Made by a program: the position numbers and the translations under genes. Of a DNA stretch of 18,686 nucleotides, positions 6,204 through 14,563 are shown in pieces. This stretch comes from JAEYFP01 sp047602645 (GTDB taxonomy: Bacteria; Bacillota; Clostridia; Lachnospirales; Lachnospiraceae): positions 1 to 18,686 of the forward strand of contig JASGGU010000077.1 of NCBI GenBank assembly GCA_047602645.1, in the 5' to 3' direction. The notes below the pieces were generated by a model that saw only the letters and a list, made by a program, of their open reading frames with translations, did not search any database and was not told where the DNA came from. Within the stretch, counting starts at the first letter, position 1. Each line of letters begins with the position of its first letter.

Positions 6204-8213
6204 TTACGCTTCATCCAGCTTCCGCTGTAAATGTTCCAGTTTTTTCAGTTTGACAAACAGCGGGACATTTTCGATCCCGACGCTGCTGTTTTCCAGACCA
6301 TACCACTGTACATAAGAGCCGGCAACGTGACGGATCCCATATTTTACAGCGATTGCCGCTCTTCCGTATGAAGTAATATCGCATTCCGGCGAAAGCACCT
6401 TATGAATCATGTAAAAACAAAAGTTGCCGACACTTCCGTTTTCTTCATAAATTGAATACTGATGATCCTGCGGCGGCAGCTCACCCGACGCAATCAGATC
6501 CGTTACGATCTGACGCAGATGCACGTTGATACGCTGGTGCACCTTAAATCCGAGAAACAGCCGCACCCTGAACAGATAGTCTGTCCCAAAGCTGTCCACC
6601 GTATACTCGTTTGTATAAGGCTCATCCGTTACAATAACGCTGACAATCCAGTATGCTTTGGCCCGCTTCGGAACCTTATTGAATATGGAATAAAGCACGT
6701 CCCTGTCTATGATATCCCCATGTGTATCATGCGTAACATAGACGACGTTATCAGTAACCATATAAACCGATTCATCCTTGCACAAACGCGTAAACATCGG
6801 CAAATATTCCTTGATATGCATATAACACGCTTGTGAACGTTCGATATAGGTCCCGTAATACCAGTCAACCATTAGCAGGAACAGAAGAATTGCCATCAAA
6901 AGTGCAACATAGCCGCCTCGTGAAAACTTACTGAGACTGGATATAAAGAAGCTTCCCTCCAATCCGCCGAATAACAGGAGAAACAAGATTGAAACAATAT
7001 GGAGCTTTTTCTTTTTCCATAAATAGGTGAACAATAAGAGCGTCGTCATCAGCATCGTAATCGTAATCGCAAGCCCGTAGGCCGCCTCCAGCCTTGCGCT
7101 TGAGCGAAAATACAGGATAACGATCGCACAGGAAATCCACAGCACAAAATTGACAAGCGGAATATAGCTTTGTCCCTTTGTCTGCGACGGATAAATAATC
7201 CGCATCCGCGGCATCAGATCGAGACGAGTTGCCTCGGAAACAAGCGTAAACGACCCGGTGATAAGCGCCTGGGAAGCAATGATCGCGGCAATTGTGCTCA
7301 ACACAACCGCAAACATACGTATTTCATCCGGCAGCATTTCAAAAAACGGATTCATATCTTCGATGCTATCAAATGCGTGACTCCCTTTCTGCTTCAACAG
7401 CCATGCACCCTGCCCGAAATAGTTTAACAGCAGACATACTTTCACAAACGGCCAGCTCGCATAAATATTCTTTCTGCCGACATGCCCCATATCCGAATAC
7501 AGAGCTTCCGCACCCGTTGTTGCCAAAAACACACTGCCGAGTATCATGATGCCTTCCTTGTTCGCATCACTGAATAAAATGCCGACTCCGCGCAGCGGAT
7601 TCAGTGCCCTCAGCACCGTAAAATCGCCGGACATATTAAAAATGCCTACCGTTGCTAAAAACAGGAACCATATTGTCATCAAGGGGCCGAAGGCTTTTCC
7701 GATCATGCTGGTTCCGGCTTTCTGCACAATAAATAATATCGTAATGATAAACAATGTAATAAGGACAATACGGGTTTGACCGCTGCCTAACAGCTCATGG
7801 AGCTCAGGAATGCTACGCAGGCCCTCTACTGCGGTCGTCACCGTCACTGCGGGCGTCAGAATCCCGTCTGCAAGCAGAGCCGCCCCGCCTACCATCGCAG
7901 GTACGATCAGCCATTTTCCGCATTTTTTTATCAGGCTGTAAAGGGCAAAAATACCTCCCTCTCCGTGGTTGTCCGCTTTCATGGCGACAAGCACATATTT
8001 GACAGTTGTCAGCAGCGTCAGTGTCCAGATAATTAATGACAGAGAACCTAGAATCAGTTCTTCATTTACTGTGCTGATCCCACCGTTTTCTGCCAATATG
8101 GATTTCATAACATACATGGGCGAGGTTCCGATGTCACCGTAAACTACCCCGAGTGCCACGAGCACCGCGCCCTTACTAAAGGGAATTTCCCCTGGTTTTT
8201 TTTGTTCTATCAT
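6204..8213 (-). CDS. kup: Kup-type potassium uptake transporter
   Basis: Proton-coupled K+ importer of the KUP/HAK/KT family in the cytoplasmic membrane. 669 residues, normal length. The hallmark YGDIGTSPMY is at residues 25-34 (Asp27 corresponds to the conserved transport Asp). About 12 transmembrane segments fill residues 15-455, followed by a cytoplasmic C-terminal domain of about 200 residues (YMVTDNVVYVTHD and RVRLFLGFKVHQRINVHLRQIV), as usual. The ATG is at 8213 with AGAGG about 11 bases upstream, and a promoter candidate lies some 40 bases upstream. It is the first gene of a run with the DUF1538 gene (59-base gap) and two P-II-like genes, suggesting that K+ uptake is coordinated with that membrane protein. 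No riboswitch fits in the short leader. Confidence 0.94.
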   Translation of the reverse strand: MIEQKKPGEIPFSKGAVLVALGVVYGDIGTSPMYVMKSILAENGGISTVNEELILGSLSLIIWTLTLLTTVKYVLVAMKADNHGEGGIFALYSLIKKCGKWLIVPAMVGGAALLADGILTPAVTVTTAVEGLRSIPELHELLGSGQTRIVLITLFIITILFIVQKAGTSMIGKAFGPLMTIWFLFLATVGIFNMSGDFTVLRALNPLRGVGILFSDANKEGIMILGSVFLATTGAEALYSDMGHVGRKNIYASWPFVKVCLLLNYFGQGAWLLKQKGSHAFDSIEDMNPFFEMLPDEIRMFAVVLSTIAAIIASQALITGSFTLVSEATRLDLMPRMRIIYPSQTKGQSYIPLVNFVLWISCAIVILYFRSSARLEAAYGLAITITMLMTTLLLFTYLWKKKKLHIVSILFLLLFGGLEGSFFISSLSKFSRGGYVALLMAILLFLLMVDWYYGTYIERSQACYMHIKEYLPMFTRLCKDESVYMVTDNVVYVTHDTHGDIIDRDVLYSIFNKVPKRAKAYWIVSVIVTDEPYTNEYTVDSFGTDYLFRVRLFLGFKVHQRINVHLRQIVTDLIASGELPPQDHQYSIYEENGSVGNFCFYMIHKVLSPECDITSYGRAAIAVKYGIRHVAGSYVQWYGLENSSVGIENVPLFVKLKKLEHLQRKLDEA

Positions 8214-8252
8214 CTTTCTTATGCCTCTTATCTTTTTACTGATTTTGCACTA

Positions 8253-8281
8253 AGTCTATCAGAATGCATCAACAATTACAA
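8253..8281 (-). promoter_or_regulatory. Candidate promoter of kup
   Basis: On the minus strand TTGTAA (plus 8276-8281), a 17-base spacer and TAGACT (8253-8258) each match the sigma-A consensus at 4 of 6. It ends about 39 bases before the kup ATG. Confidence 0.4.
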
Positions 8282-8390
8282 GCAAAAAATATGCCAAGAA
8301 AAACCTTATTTTTTATTATTTCCTAAGCGGCAGCCGCCTATCCGTATTTGCAGCTTTTTTCAAGGCATTCCCGCATAGTAAACACGTACT

Positions 8391-9530
8391 TTACGGCTTC
8401 ACAATATAAAAAGTATCGGCCAAAAGCAGCCAATTGGCCCGAAACAGATTCATGATCTGCCAGTAACCCACTCCCCGCAGCGAATATTCCTGCACAAGCG
8501 CAAATTTTGCTCGCAGACTCCTGACATCCTCAAACCATACTTCATGTATAATGCCGCCGCTTTCATATGTGAAAAACGGGGACATTGCTGTTTCGTCAAA
8601 TTGGATCGGCACATTGTTGGCAATCGCAATCTGGACCGCCTCTATATTGCTGATTGTGCGGGCTCTCGTCACGCCGCTTTCATAAGGAAGCGGCCAGTCA
8701 TATCCATAATTTGGGATGCCGAGATCAATTTTAGCAATGGGAATCCTCGTAATGGCATAATCGACAACCTCCCGCACCTTATTGATCGGCGCGACAGCCA
8801 TTGGCGGCCCATAGGTATAACCCCACTCATATGTCATAAGCAGCACACTGTCCGCGGCCGCACCCAGAAGTCCGTAATCCTTTCCACCATAAAGAAGGCC
8901 GGGCTGGTCATCGGAGGTCTTCGGTGCAAGTGCCACAGAAACCGGATAGCCTATCTCATTTACAGCCGTACGTACATTTGTCACAAATTCCGCAAAGGCG
9001 ACCCTGTCATCGGCAAGAATATATTCAAAATCAATATCAACACCTCGAAATCCTTTTTGAGCAATCATTGCAAGCAGATTATCAATTAAATTCTGCTGCA
9101 CCGCTATGTCGCTCACGACGACCGTAATCAGATAATTGTTAAATCGACCGTCCGGTCCAAACGGTGTCAATGTGAGGATGGGATTCGTATTTGCATCATT
9201 TGCAAGAGCGATCATCCACGTATCGTCCACCTGCGGCGGGACCAATTCTCCCGTATCCGTAAAACCATAAGAGAATACAGATAAATTTGTCAGGTAGGGG
9301 AGCGTTTGCGTCAGATTAAAACGTTCGATAAACGGATAGGCATAGCCATTCGTGATAATGGTGCGTTTCTCAGCGGGAGTCTCTCCCGCACTCAACAAAA
9401 GAGCCTGCCCGACGGCAAGCCGATAAGGGGGGTATAGCTGGTTATTATAAATTATCGATTCGGTACTGATTCCAAAGGCAGCTGCGATTGAACTCACGCT
9501 GTCTCCGGCATTTACAACATAAATCGTCAT
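8391..9530 (-). CDS. LysM and glycoside hydrolase family 18 protein (SleL/YaaH-like)
   Basis: Likely N-acetylglucosaminidase acting on peptidoglycan, of the type that degrades spore cortex at germination (SleL/YaaH group; role inferred). An N-terminal LysM domain (TIYVVNAGDSVSSIAAAFGIS to VGQALLL) is followed by a GH18 barrel with GVDIDFEYI, whose Glu is the catalytic acid, and later LMTYEWGYTYGPPMAV, both typical of the group. There is one LysM, where this group often has two. No signal peptide is visible; LysM begins at once, as in spore coat-associated members. The frame can begin at GTG 9542 (383 residues), but ATG 9530 (379 residues) starts exactly at LysM and has GGGTG about eight bases upstream, so I prefer it. 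The XRE regulator gene is just upstream, with a 93-base gap to the GTG. Confidence 0.88.
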   Translation of the reverse strand: MTIYVVNAGDSVSSIAAAFGISTESIIYNNQLYPPYRLAVGQALLLSAGETPAEKRTIITNGYAYPFIERFNLTQTLPYLTNLSVFSYGFTDTGELVPPQVDDTWMIALANDANTNPILTLTPFGPDGRFNNYLITVVVSDIAVQQNLIDNLLAMIAQKGFRGVDIDFEYILADDRVAFAEFVTNVRTAVNEIGYPVSVALAPKTSDDQPGLLYGGKDYGLLGAAADSVLLMTYEWGYTYGPPMAVAPINKVREVVDYAITRIPIAKIDLGIPNYGYDWPLPYESGVTRARTISNIEAVQIAIANNVPIQFDETAMSPFFTYESGGIIHEVWFEDVRSLRAKFALVQEYSLRGVGYWQIMNLFRANWLLLADTFYIVKP

Positions 9531-9635
9531 ATCAACAGGCACCCGTCGACATTTTTATTAGTTTATGCAGCAAAAATAAAAAATTGCTTCTTCTCTTTCC
9601 ATAAACCAATAGCAAACAATACCTATCCTTGTCTG

Positions 9636-10052
9636 CTATTTTGACTGTTTTCTTAATTTATAATTAATCAGATATTCCATTTCAGCTTTGTTGTCCGCCG
9701 ATAACTGCTGATAATTCATCAAAAAATCAAAATCCGCTTTAGATAATTCCATCATCGCCTCTGTCGGAATACGTTTTGCCTTCAGGTGACGGATCAATCC
9801 GATCTCCGCGTCCTGTATCCGAAGCCCTGCTGCATCATGGGGCAGACGAGGAGTTCCGGCCAGATCATCCAGCGAGACTTTGTAGTATTGAGCAAACAGC
9901 AACAATGTATTAATATCCGGAACCCTGCGCCCATTTTCAAAATAAGAATAATTCGCGCGGCTGATATTCAAATCCTCGCAAAGCTGCCTTTGTGTTAAGT
10001 AATGCTTTTGTCTCAGTTCAAGAAGCTTTAAACCAAGCCGGTTTTTTTCCAT
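9636..10052 (-). CDS. XRE-family transcriptional regulator
   Basis: 138 residues. The N-terminal Cro/C1-type helix-turn-helix spans about residues 7-62 (LLELRQKHYLTQRQLCEDLNIS, then SRANYSYFENGRRVPDINTLLLFAQYYKVSLDDL), followed by a helical C-terminal part with no recognised ligand domain (KADFDFLMNYQQLSADNKAEMEYLINYKL). The ATG at 10052 has GAGG close upstream, and AT-rich TATAAT-like sequence lies at about 10075-10095. Such proteins usually act as dimeric repressors, often of their own promoter. The downstream GH18 gene is in the same direction and may be cotranscribed or controlled. The ligand is unknown. Confidence 0.85.
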   Translation of the reverse strand: MEKNRLGLKLLELRQKHYLTQRQLCEDLNISRANYSYFENGRRVPDINTLLLFAQYYKVSLDDLAGTPRLPHDAAGLRIQDAEIGLIRHLKAKRIPTEAMMELSKADFDFLMNYQQLSADNKAEMEYLINYKLRKQSK

Positions 10053-10169
10053 TGCCTCACCCCGATCCCGATCCTATTATTATAATTATAACAATCAAAA
10101 AGAAATATGCATTAAAGCTTAACAAATTGCGACTGTTATGACAATATTAACAATGTCTTAATAAGTTGC

Positions 10170-10199
10170 AAGGCGTGCACAATTTAAAGTGCACGCCTT
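10170..10199. terminator. Strong hairpin downstream of the FGGY kinase gene
   Basis: A perfect 11-bp stem, AAGGCGTGCAC and GTGCACGCCTT, has an 8-base loop (10181-10188). It lies 56 bases past the kinase stop codon and should end the leftward operon. The better T run (TTTTATTA) is however on the plus-strand side; leftward it is followed only by GCAACTTATT. It could alternatively be an operator for the neighbouring XRE regulator. Confidence 0.55.
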
Positions 10200-10255
10200 T
10201 TATTATCGAGATTAGAATATAGTAAAATGAAATCTACCACTATGGTCTTTCTTTA

Positions 10256-11740
10256 TCAGATCCTATGATTAATGTCCTTAACCGCGGGATAAATTTTCTT
10301 ATAAATTTGTAATTTCTCCGCATAAACAGCATGGCGTTCCTGATCAGGCAGGTACTCCTGCCCGAAGGATACCATGCGGGCACTTGCTTCCTCGATCGTA
10401 GCATAATCTCCGATTGCGACTGCGCCAAGTATCGCACCGCCGAGTGTGCCTGTCTGTTTATTCAACACGGTTAAGACAGGAATGCCTAAAATATCCGCTT
10501 TAATTTGCAAAAGCTTCGGAGACAGGGCACCTCCCGATGAAACAAGTGTTTTCACCGTCACGCCCGCAGCTCTTAAGCATTCCAGAATAAAGGCCAGTTC
10601 ATAGTTTGCACCCTCCATGAGCGCCTTGTAAAGTTCCTCGTTCTTCGTGTCCATTGTAAGACCCAAAACCGCTCCTCTGGAATCTACATCCATATACGGC
10701 GTCGCGGCACCGGAAAAATGCGGAAGCACAAACAAATCAGTCGGAGCATCCGGCATTTTTTCATTTAATGATGCAAACTGCTCCGTCAGTTCTTTTCCTT
10801 CCGGGCTCTTATCAAACTGTTGCGCAAACCAACGCAGCAGAACACCCGATGTATTGTTCCATGCGACTGTATTATACAGATTCTCTTTCGCAAACGGCTG
10901 ACGGGAAATCTGATAGCGGTCTACATCTGCCGTTGGCAGTTCCTCCTTTTTAAGGATCGCCGTCAGTCCTTCCGTCGTTCCGACGACATTGCTGCACCAA
11001 CCGTCCTGATGAACTCCGGAACCGAGCGCATTGCAGATATGGTCATGTGTGCCTGCGATTACCTCTGTTTCACCCGAAATCAAAAGCTCCCTTGCCACGT
11101 CACTTGAAATTCTTCCGACTCTGCTGCCGGATGGTCTCGCATCGGAAAGCAGTTCCCGTCTGATCCCGGTAAGTACCAGCAGCTCCTCAGACCATTCCAT
11201 CCTGTTCGTGTCAAAAAGAAGCGTCCGGGAAGCCATCGAATAGTCGATGACGGCATGATTCGTCAGGCGGTAAATAATATAATCCTGAAAGGTAACAATC
11301 TTCCATGCACTTTCAAATATTTCTTTTCGGAAAGTTTTCAGCCATAATATCTTATTTACGGAATAGATTGCACTTAAATTCTGTCCTGTGATCTCGGTGA
11401 GCCTGTCTCTGCCGGCAGCCTCTATCAGCCATTTAAGTTCCTCTTTCCCTCGGATATCCGTTCCTAATATGCTGTAACAGAGAGGGTTTCCCATCTTGTC
11501 CACAGGAATGACCGCTTCACCCAATGCAGATACGGTAATGGTTTTAACCGCATGCCCCTCGCCTGTATGGCGCAGGCATTTCTTTACAGCCTCCCATACC
11601 ATATCTCCATCAAGCTCCCTGTATCCATCCTTTGTATTAGAAAAATCGTAATTGATCTGACAGCTTTGCAGAATATTCCCTTCTCTGTCCACTAAAGCAG
11701 CTTTCGTACCGGACGTTCCGATATCCAAACCGATATACAT
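10256..11740 (-). CDS. FGGY-family carbohydrate kinase (xylulokinase-like)
   Basis: ATP-dependent kinase of a sugar, probably a ketose; cytosolic. 494 residues, the typical length. N-terminal phosphate-binding motif MYIGLDIGTSGTKAALVD with Asp6, and catalytic base Asp233 in AGTHDHICNALGSG; these fall at the same positions as in E. coli xylulokinase (from memory). The C-terminal half has TDLFVLPHFSGAATPYMD and the adenosine-binding VSSGGALSPKLLQIKADILGIP. The ATG at 11740 lies five bases after the aldolase stop, with AAAAGG upstream, so the two are in one operon. Family members act on xylulose, fuculose, ribulose, erythritol or gluconate, and the substrate cannot be read from sequence. With a DHAP-type aldolase next to it, a product phosphorylated at C1 is a reasonable guess. 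Confidence 0.9.
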   Translation of the reverse strand: MYIGLDIGTSGTKAALVDREGNILQSCQINYDFSNTKDGYRELDGDMVWEAVKKCLRHTGEGHAVKTITVSALGEAVIPVDKMGNPLCYSILGTDIRGKEELKWLIEAAGRDRLTEITGQNLSAIYSVNKILWLKTFRKEIFESAWKIVTFQDYIIYRLTNHAVIDYSMASRTLLFDTNRMEWSEELLVLTGIRRELLSDARPSGSRVGRISSDVARELLISGETEVIAGTHDHICNALGSGVHQDGWCSNVVGTTEGLTAILKKEELPTADVDRYQISRQPFAKENLYNTVAWNNTSGVLLRWFAQQFDKSPEGKELTEQFASLNEKMPDAPTDLFVLPHFSGAATPYMDVDSRGAVLGLTMDTKNEELYKALMEGANYELAFILECLRAAGVTVKTLVSSGGALSPKLLQIKADILGIPVLTVLNKQTGTLGGAILGAVAIGDYATIEEASARMVSFGQEYLPDQERHAVYAEKLQIYKKIYPAVKDINHRI

Positions 11741-11745
11741 GTTCG

Positions 11746-12618
11746 TTATGCCTTTTCGTTTTTAAATACATTTAATACTTCAACGGTTTGATTGTAAATA
11801 ATTTCCATTGCCTGATTTGCAAGGTTACAGAAATTCACAGGATTTTTTGCCTCTGCAATCGTCTTGGCAAGATAAGGCGCCGGTGCCGTATCAATCGCAG
11901 TAAAGTAATTAATTTTCTTAATTCCGGCATCAATTGCCCTTTGGATCTGATCAAACGGAGTACCGGAACCGCCATGCATACCCAGAGACATATTACCTGC
12001 TCTTCTTTTAATGTCCTTGACAAGCTCAATATCAAGATTCGGTGTACCTGCGTACATTCCATGCACCGTACCGAACGATACCGTCAAAACATCACAACCC
12101 GCACGCTCACAGTATTCCTGTGCTTCTTCCGGATTTGTAAAATAAATGCTCAAATCTGACAGATCGCTTGTCTCCTGTCCATGCACCTCACTCGGCATAT
12201 TGTTCGGCATCGCTCCCAGCTCAGCTTCCACACCGATTCCCAGAGGCTTTACAATATCCACAAATCGCCTTACCTCTTCAATGTTCTTTTTCAAAGGAAA
12301 TCTTGAGCAATCGTACATGATTGATGTACAGCCCAAGCGCACGGCCTTCATACAGTGATCAAAATCATATCCATGATCCACATGAACGGAAATTGGCGCC
12401 GTTGATTTTTTGGCATATTCCAACATAAGCGGAACTGCGATTTCAATCGGAACAACACTTTCCTCCGTCTGCGCATGGTTGAGCGTAACGGGCATATTCG
12501 TAGCTTCCGCCGCCTCTATAACGGCCCTGAGAGAGATTTGGTTCGGGGTGTTGATTGATGCAATTGCAAAATTCTTTCTTTCCGCTTCCTGTAACATTTC
12601 CTGTAAACTAACTAACAT
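11746..12618 (-). CDS. Class II (zinc) fructose-bisphosphate-type aldolase
   Basis: Cleaves a ketose phosphate to dihydroxyacetone phosphate plus an aldehyde, using Zn2+. 290 residues, the size of the GatY/KbaY/FbaA-type group. Seen: HVDHG with Asp81 (catalytic) and His82 (zinc), Glu131/Glu133 in VEAELG, zinc ligand His186 in GTVHG, and His215 in GMHGGSG, the phosphate and zinc loop. The ATG at 12618 has AGGAG nine bases upstream. It is the second gene after the RpiR regulator and precedes the FGGY kinase. Because it lies in a sugar locus, a sugar-specific substrate is more likely than fructose 1,6-bisphosphate; tagatose bisphosphate or a ketose 1-phosphate are alternatives. Confidence 0.88.
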   Translation of the reverse strand: MLVSLQEMLQEAERKNFAIASINTPNQISLRAVIEAAEATNMPVTLNHAQTEESVVPIEIAVPLMLEYAKKSTAPISVHVDHGYDFDHCMKAVRLGCTSIMYDCSRFPLKKNIEEVRRFVDIVKPLGIGVEAELGAMPNNMPSEVHGQETSDLSDLSIYFTNPEEAQEYCERAGCDVLTVSFGTVHGMYAGTPNLDIELVKDIKRRAGNMSLGMHGGSGTPFDQIQRAIDAGIKKINYFTAIDTAPAPYLAKTIAEAKNPVNFCNLANQAMEIIYNQTVEVLNVFKNEKA

Positions 12619-12647
12619 AGCAATTCTCCTTTGGCTTTAATTTTTGT

Positions 12648-13526
12648 CTACTCCCTCTCCTCCTGAATCGCCTCACATGTCGTCTTAAAGCTCTTTTCTC
12701 CGTTTGTACTCAGCCTTTTTGTAATGAGGATATAAAGACAATCCAGCATTACCATCTGCGTCACCGCAGAACAGGACGGCTCCAGTCCAAAATCGACCGA
12801 TTCGTTGTCCACCGTCTTTAAGGTAACATGACAGATTTTCTCGAGAGGGGTGTTATCATAGCTTGTGACTCCTATTACCTTCGCACCGTTTTTTGCCGCA
12901 CGTCTAATACTGCTCAGTACAGACTTGCTGCGGCCAAAGGTGCTGACTGCCATTACGATGTCTCCCTTTTTCATAAGGGAGGATGCAACAGCCGCTTCGT
13001 GGGTATCCGCATAAAACGTACATGTGATACCCAGACGGAAAAGCCGCAGACGAATACTGTTCGCCGTTACCGCAGACCTTCCCTGTGCAAAAATAACTAA
13101 TTGTTTGGCTTTTACTATCAAATCCGCCACCTGCTCCAGCAGCTCATAATCGATAATTGCCAGCGTATCCCGCAGCGTCTGGATATTCGCCTCAAAAATT
13201 TTATGGCAGATGCTGTCTGTTCCATCAGCTTCCGTGATTGCAGAATAACCCTTTAAACTGATACGCTTATTCATTACCTCGCTTTTTGCAACCTCTACTT
13301 GAAACGCCCTGTAATTTTCATAGCCAAGATATTTGACAAATCTGGATACGGTCGGCGTGCTGACGCCGCTTCTTTCTGCGAGAATATTGATCTGCATTCC
13401 CTCTATCGAAGAAAAGTGGTCACAGATATAATCACCGAGCGTTTTTTGTGCCGCATTCAACTGCTGTGCCTTCGATCTGATATTTAATAGTATTGCCGGA
13501 GTAACTTGCCCAAAATCTTCTTTCAT
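12648..13526 (-). CDS. MurR/RpiR-family transcriptional regulator
   Basis: 292 residues. An N-terminal RpiR-type helix-turn-helix (about 10-85: NAAQKTLGDYICDHF, INILAERSGVSTPTVSRFVKYLGY) is followed by a sugar isomerase (SIS) domain (about 125-265: QLVIFAQGRSAVTANSIRLRL and GDIVMAVSTFGRSKSV), which binds phosphosugars in this family. It probably senses an intermediate of the local pathway and controls the aldolase and kinase genes 30 bases downstream, and perhaps the dha genes. The ATG at 13526 has GAGG nine bases upstream. A MITE-like element sits 35 bases upstream of the ATG, and two TTTCATGAAA-type palindromes lie further upstream as candidate operators. Confidence 0.9.
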   Translation of the reverse strand: MKEDFGQVTPAILLNIRSKAQQLNAAQKTLGDYICDHFSSIEGMQINILAERSGVSTPTVSRFVKYLGYENYRAFQVEVAKSEVMNKRISLKGYSAITEADGTDSICHKIFEANIQTLRDTLAIIDYELLEQVADLIVKAKQLVIFAQGRSAVTANSIRLRLFRLGITCTFYADTHEAAVASSLMKKGDIVMAVSTFGRSKSVLSSIRRAAKNGAKVIGVTSYDNTPLEKICHVTLKTVDNESVDFGLEPSCSAVTQMVMLDCLYILITKRLSTNGEKSFKTTCEAIQEERE

Positions 13527-13552
13527 TATCCCTTACCTCATTCCCTTTCCAT

Positions 13553-13701
13553 GATAATTAGTTACTGTTCGCTCCGTTCTCAGCAACGCATGATTTCTGC
13601 ATGTAAATTTGCTCTGCGAAGCAGAAATCACCCCTTGAATTACTTTCTTACGCAGCTTAACAGCATGTGTTAAACTACTGTGCGAACAGTAACGATAATT
13701 A
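13553..13701. repeat. 8-bp target site duplication flanking the MITE-like element
   Basis: GATAATTA occurs exactly abutting both ends of the element (13553-13560 and 13694-13701). Such a match at both borders is unlikely by chance, even in AT-rich DNA. Confidence 0.7.
13561..13693. mobile_element. MITE-like element, 133 bp, with terminal inverted repeats
   Basis: Both ends carry a perfect 12-bp inverted repeat: GTTACTGTTCGC at 13561-13572 and GCGAACAGTAAC at 13682-13693. The flanks are an exact 8-bp direct repeat, GATAATTA (13553-13560 and 13694-13701), the expected target site duplication. Inside are two further hairpins: TGATTTCTGC (13591-13600) with GCAGAAATCA (13621-13630), and TTAACA (13657-13662) with TGTTAA (13668-13673). 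It encodes no protein. Non-autonomous miniature transposon is the natural reading; the family is not recognised. Confidence 0.75.
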
Positions 13702-13727
13702 TTCCCATTCCAATAATAATTGTAAAT

Positions 13728-13733
13728 ATTATA
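13728..13733 (-). promoter_or_regulatory. Candidate -10 box for the RpiR/aldolase/kinase operon
   Basis: A perfect TATAAT preceded by GTG on the minus strand. No good -35 box is seen at 17 bases, which could mean activator dependence or an alternative promoter. If used, the transcript would carry the whole MITE-like element in its leader. Confidence 0.35.
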
Positions 13734-13774
13734 CACCAATGTTATAATATTTGATATCGATTATCTATTTTGAG

Positions 13775-13820
13775 AATAAATTTCATGAAAATTATTTTTG
13801 CGCAAATTACTTTTATGAAA
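13775..13820. promoter_or_regulatory. Two operator-like palindromes upstream of the RpiR gene
   Basis: A perfect TTTCATGAAA at 13781-13790 is the core of a 22-bp palindrome (13775-13796) with a single mismatched pair. A near copy, TTTTATGAAA, lies at 13811-13820, exactly 30 bp (about three helical turns) away. This arrangement suits a dimeric or tetrameric regulator; the neighbouring RpiR protein is the obvious candidate (inference). Confidence 0.45.
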
Positions 13821-13909
13821 TAAATTTACCACATCTTTTTCTATCTGTCAAGTACTCCGGTCAAAAAAATTAGGCATGACTAACTTGGTATTTACGGGCG
13901 GAGCAATGG

Positions 13910-14551
13910 CTATACTTGAATCATCTGCTGTATGGATGAGGCAAGCGTGTCGACAATAAAATAGCAGCTTGTGGCTCCCGCGTCTAAAACTCCCCGGGAG
14001 CGCTCACCGAGCCTGCTTGCTCTCCCAATTCTAGCCACCATATCCTTTGTCGAATTCCAGCCTTCAAAGGCTGCTTCCTTTAACGCCTCAAGCGCCGCAA
14101 AAAAGCTTTTTCCCTCCATTAATGCTTTGGAATATGCCTCCACAGCCGGGATCAGTGTGTCAAGCAGTGTCTTATCCCCTTTTTTGGCACTTCCGATTTC
14201 TTTAACCTCGTGTTCGGCACTTTTTAGCATCCGTTCAAAAACCAACGCGTCAATTGCCTCCTCATTTTCAGATTCCTGCGCAAGCGCTTCAAAAAAAACT
14301 CCGTAAAGCGGCCCCATCGAGCCGCCGATATCAGTCATCAGCGTATCGCTCAGAACTAAAAGTGCCTCGGACATCGAAAGCCTTTTTCCTTTCAATTTCT
14401 CCTTACAAAGCAGAAATCCCTTGTTCATATTGATACCATGGTCGCCGTCACCGATCAAACCGTCAATTTCACTTAAATAGTCTTTTTTTTCATGAATGAT
14501 TTCGATCAGGTTTTCTACGATGGTCATCCCGTCCTTATTTTTAAATTTCAT
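13910..14551 (-). CDS. dhaL: Dihydroxyacetone kinase L subunit (nucleotide-binding)
   Basis: 213 residues, all-helical DhaL domain (E. coli DhaL about 210). Seen: IGDGDHGINMNKGF near residues 33-46, whose Asp residues coordinate Mg2+ and nucleotide; DIGGSMGPLYGVFFEALA; and the C-terminal LGERSRGVLDAGATSCYFI. It works with DhaK to phosphorylate dihydroxyacetone or a related ketose. The ATG at 14551 has GGGAG upstream and lies 12 bases after the dhaK stop. No DhaM (PTS phosphoryl donor) is in the window, so it is open whether the bound nucleotide is ATP used as donor or ADP recharged by PTS. In other bacteria DhaKL-type kinases also act on erythrulose, which would suit the isomerases here. Confidence 0.92.
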   Translation of the reverse strand: MKFKNKDGMTIVENLIEIIHEKKDYLSEIDGLIGDGDHGINMNKGFLLCKEKLKGKRLSMSEALLVLSDTLMTDIGGSMGPLYGVFFEALAQESENEEAIDALVFERMLKSAEHEVKEIGSAKKGDKTLLDTLIPAVEAYSKALMEGKSFFAALEALKEAAFEGWNSTKDMVARIGRASRLGERSRGVLDAGATSCYFIVDTLASSIQQMIQV

Positions 14552-14563
14552 CTCATTCTCCCG

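Noticed and set aside
13834..13890. Possible terminator after dhaL (TTAG/CTAA stem before a T run)
   Set aside because: The stem is only four base pairs, so I do not count it as a terminator.
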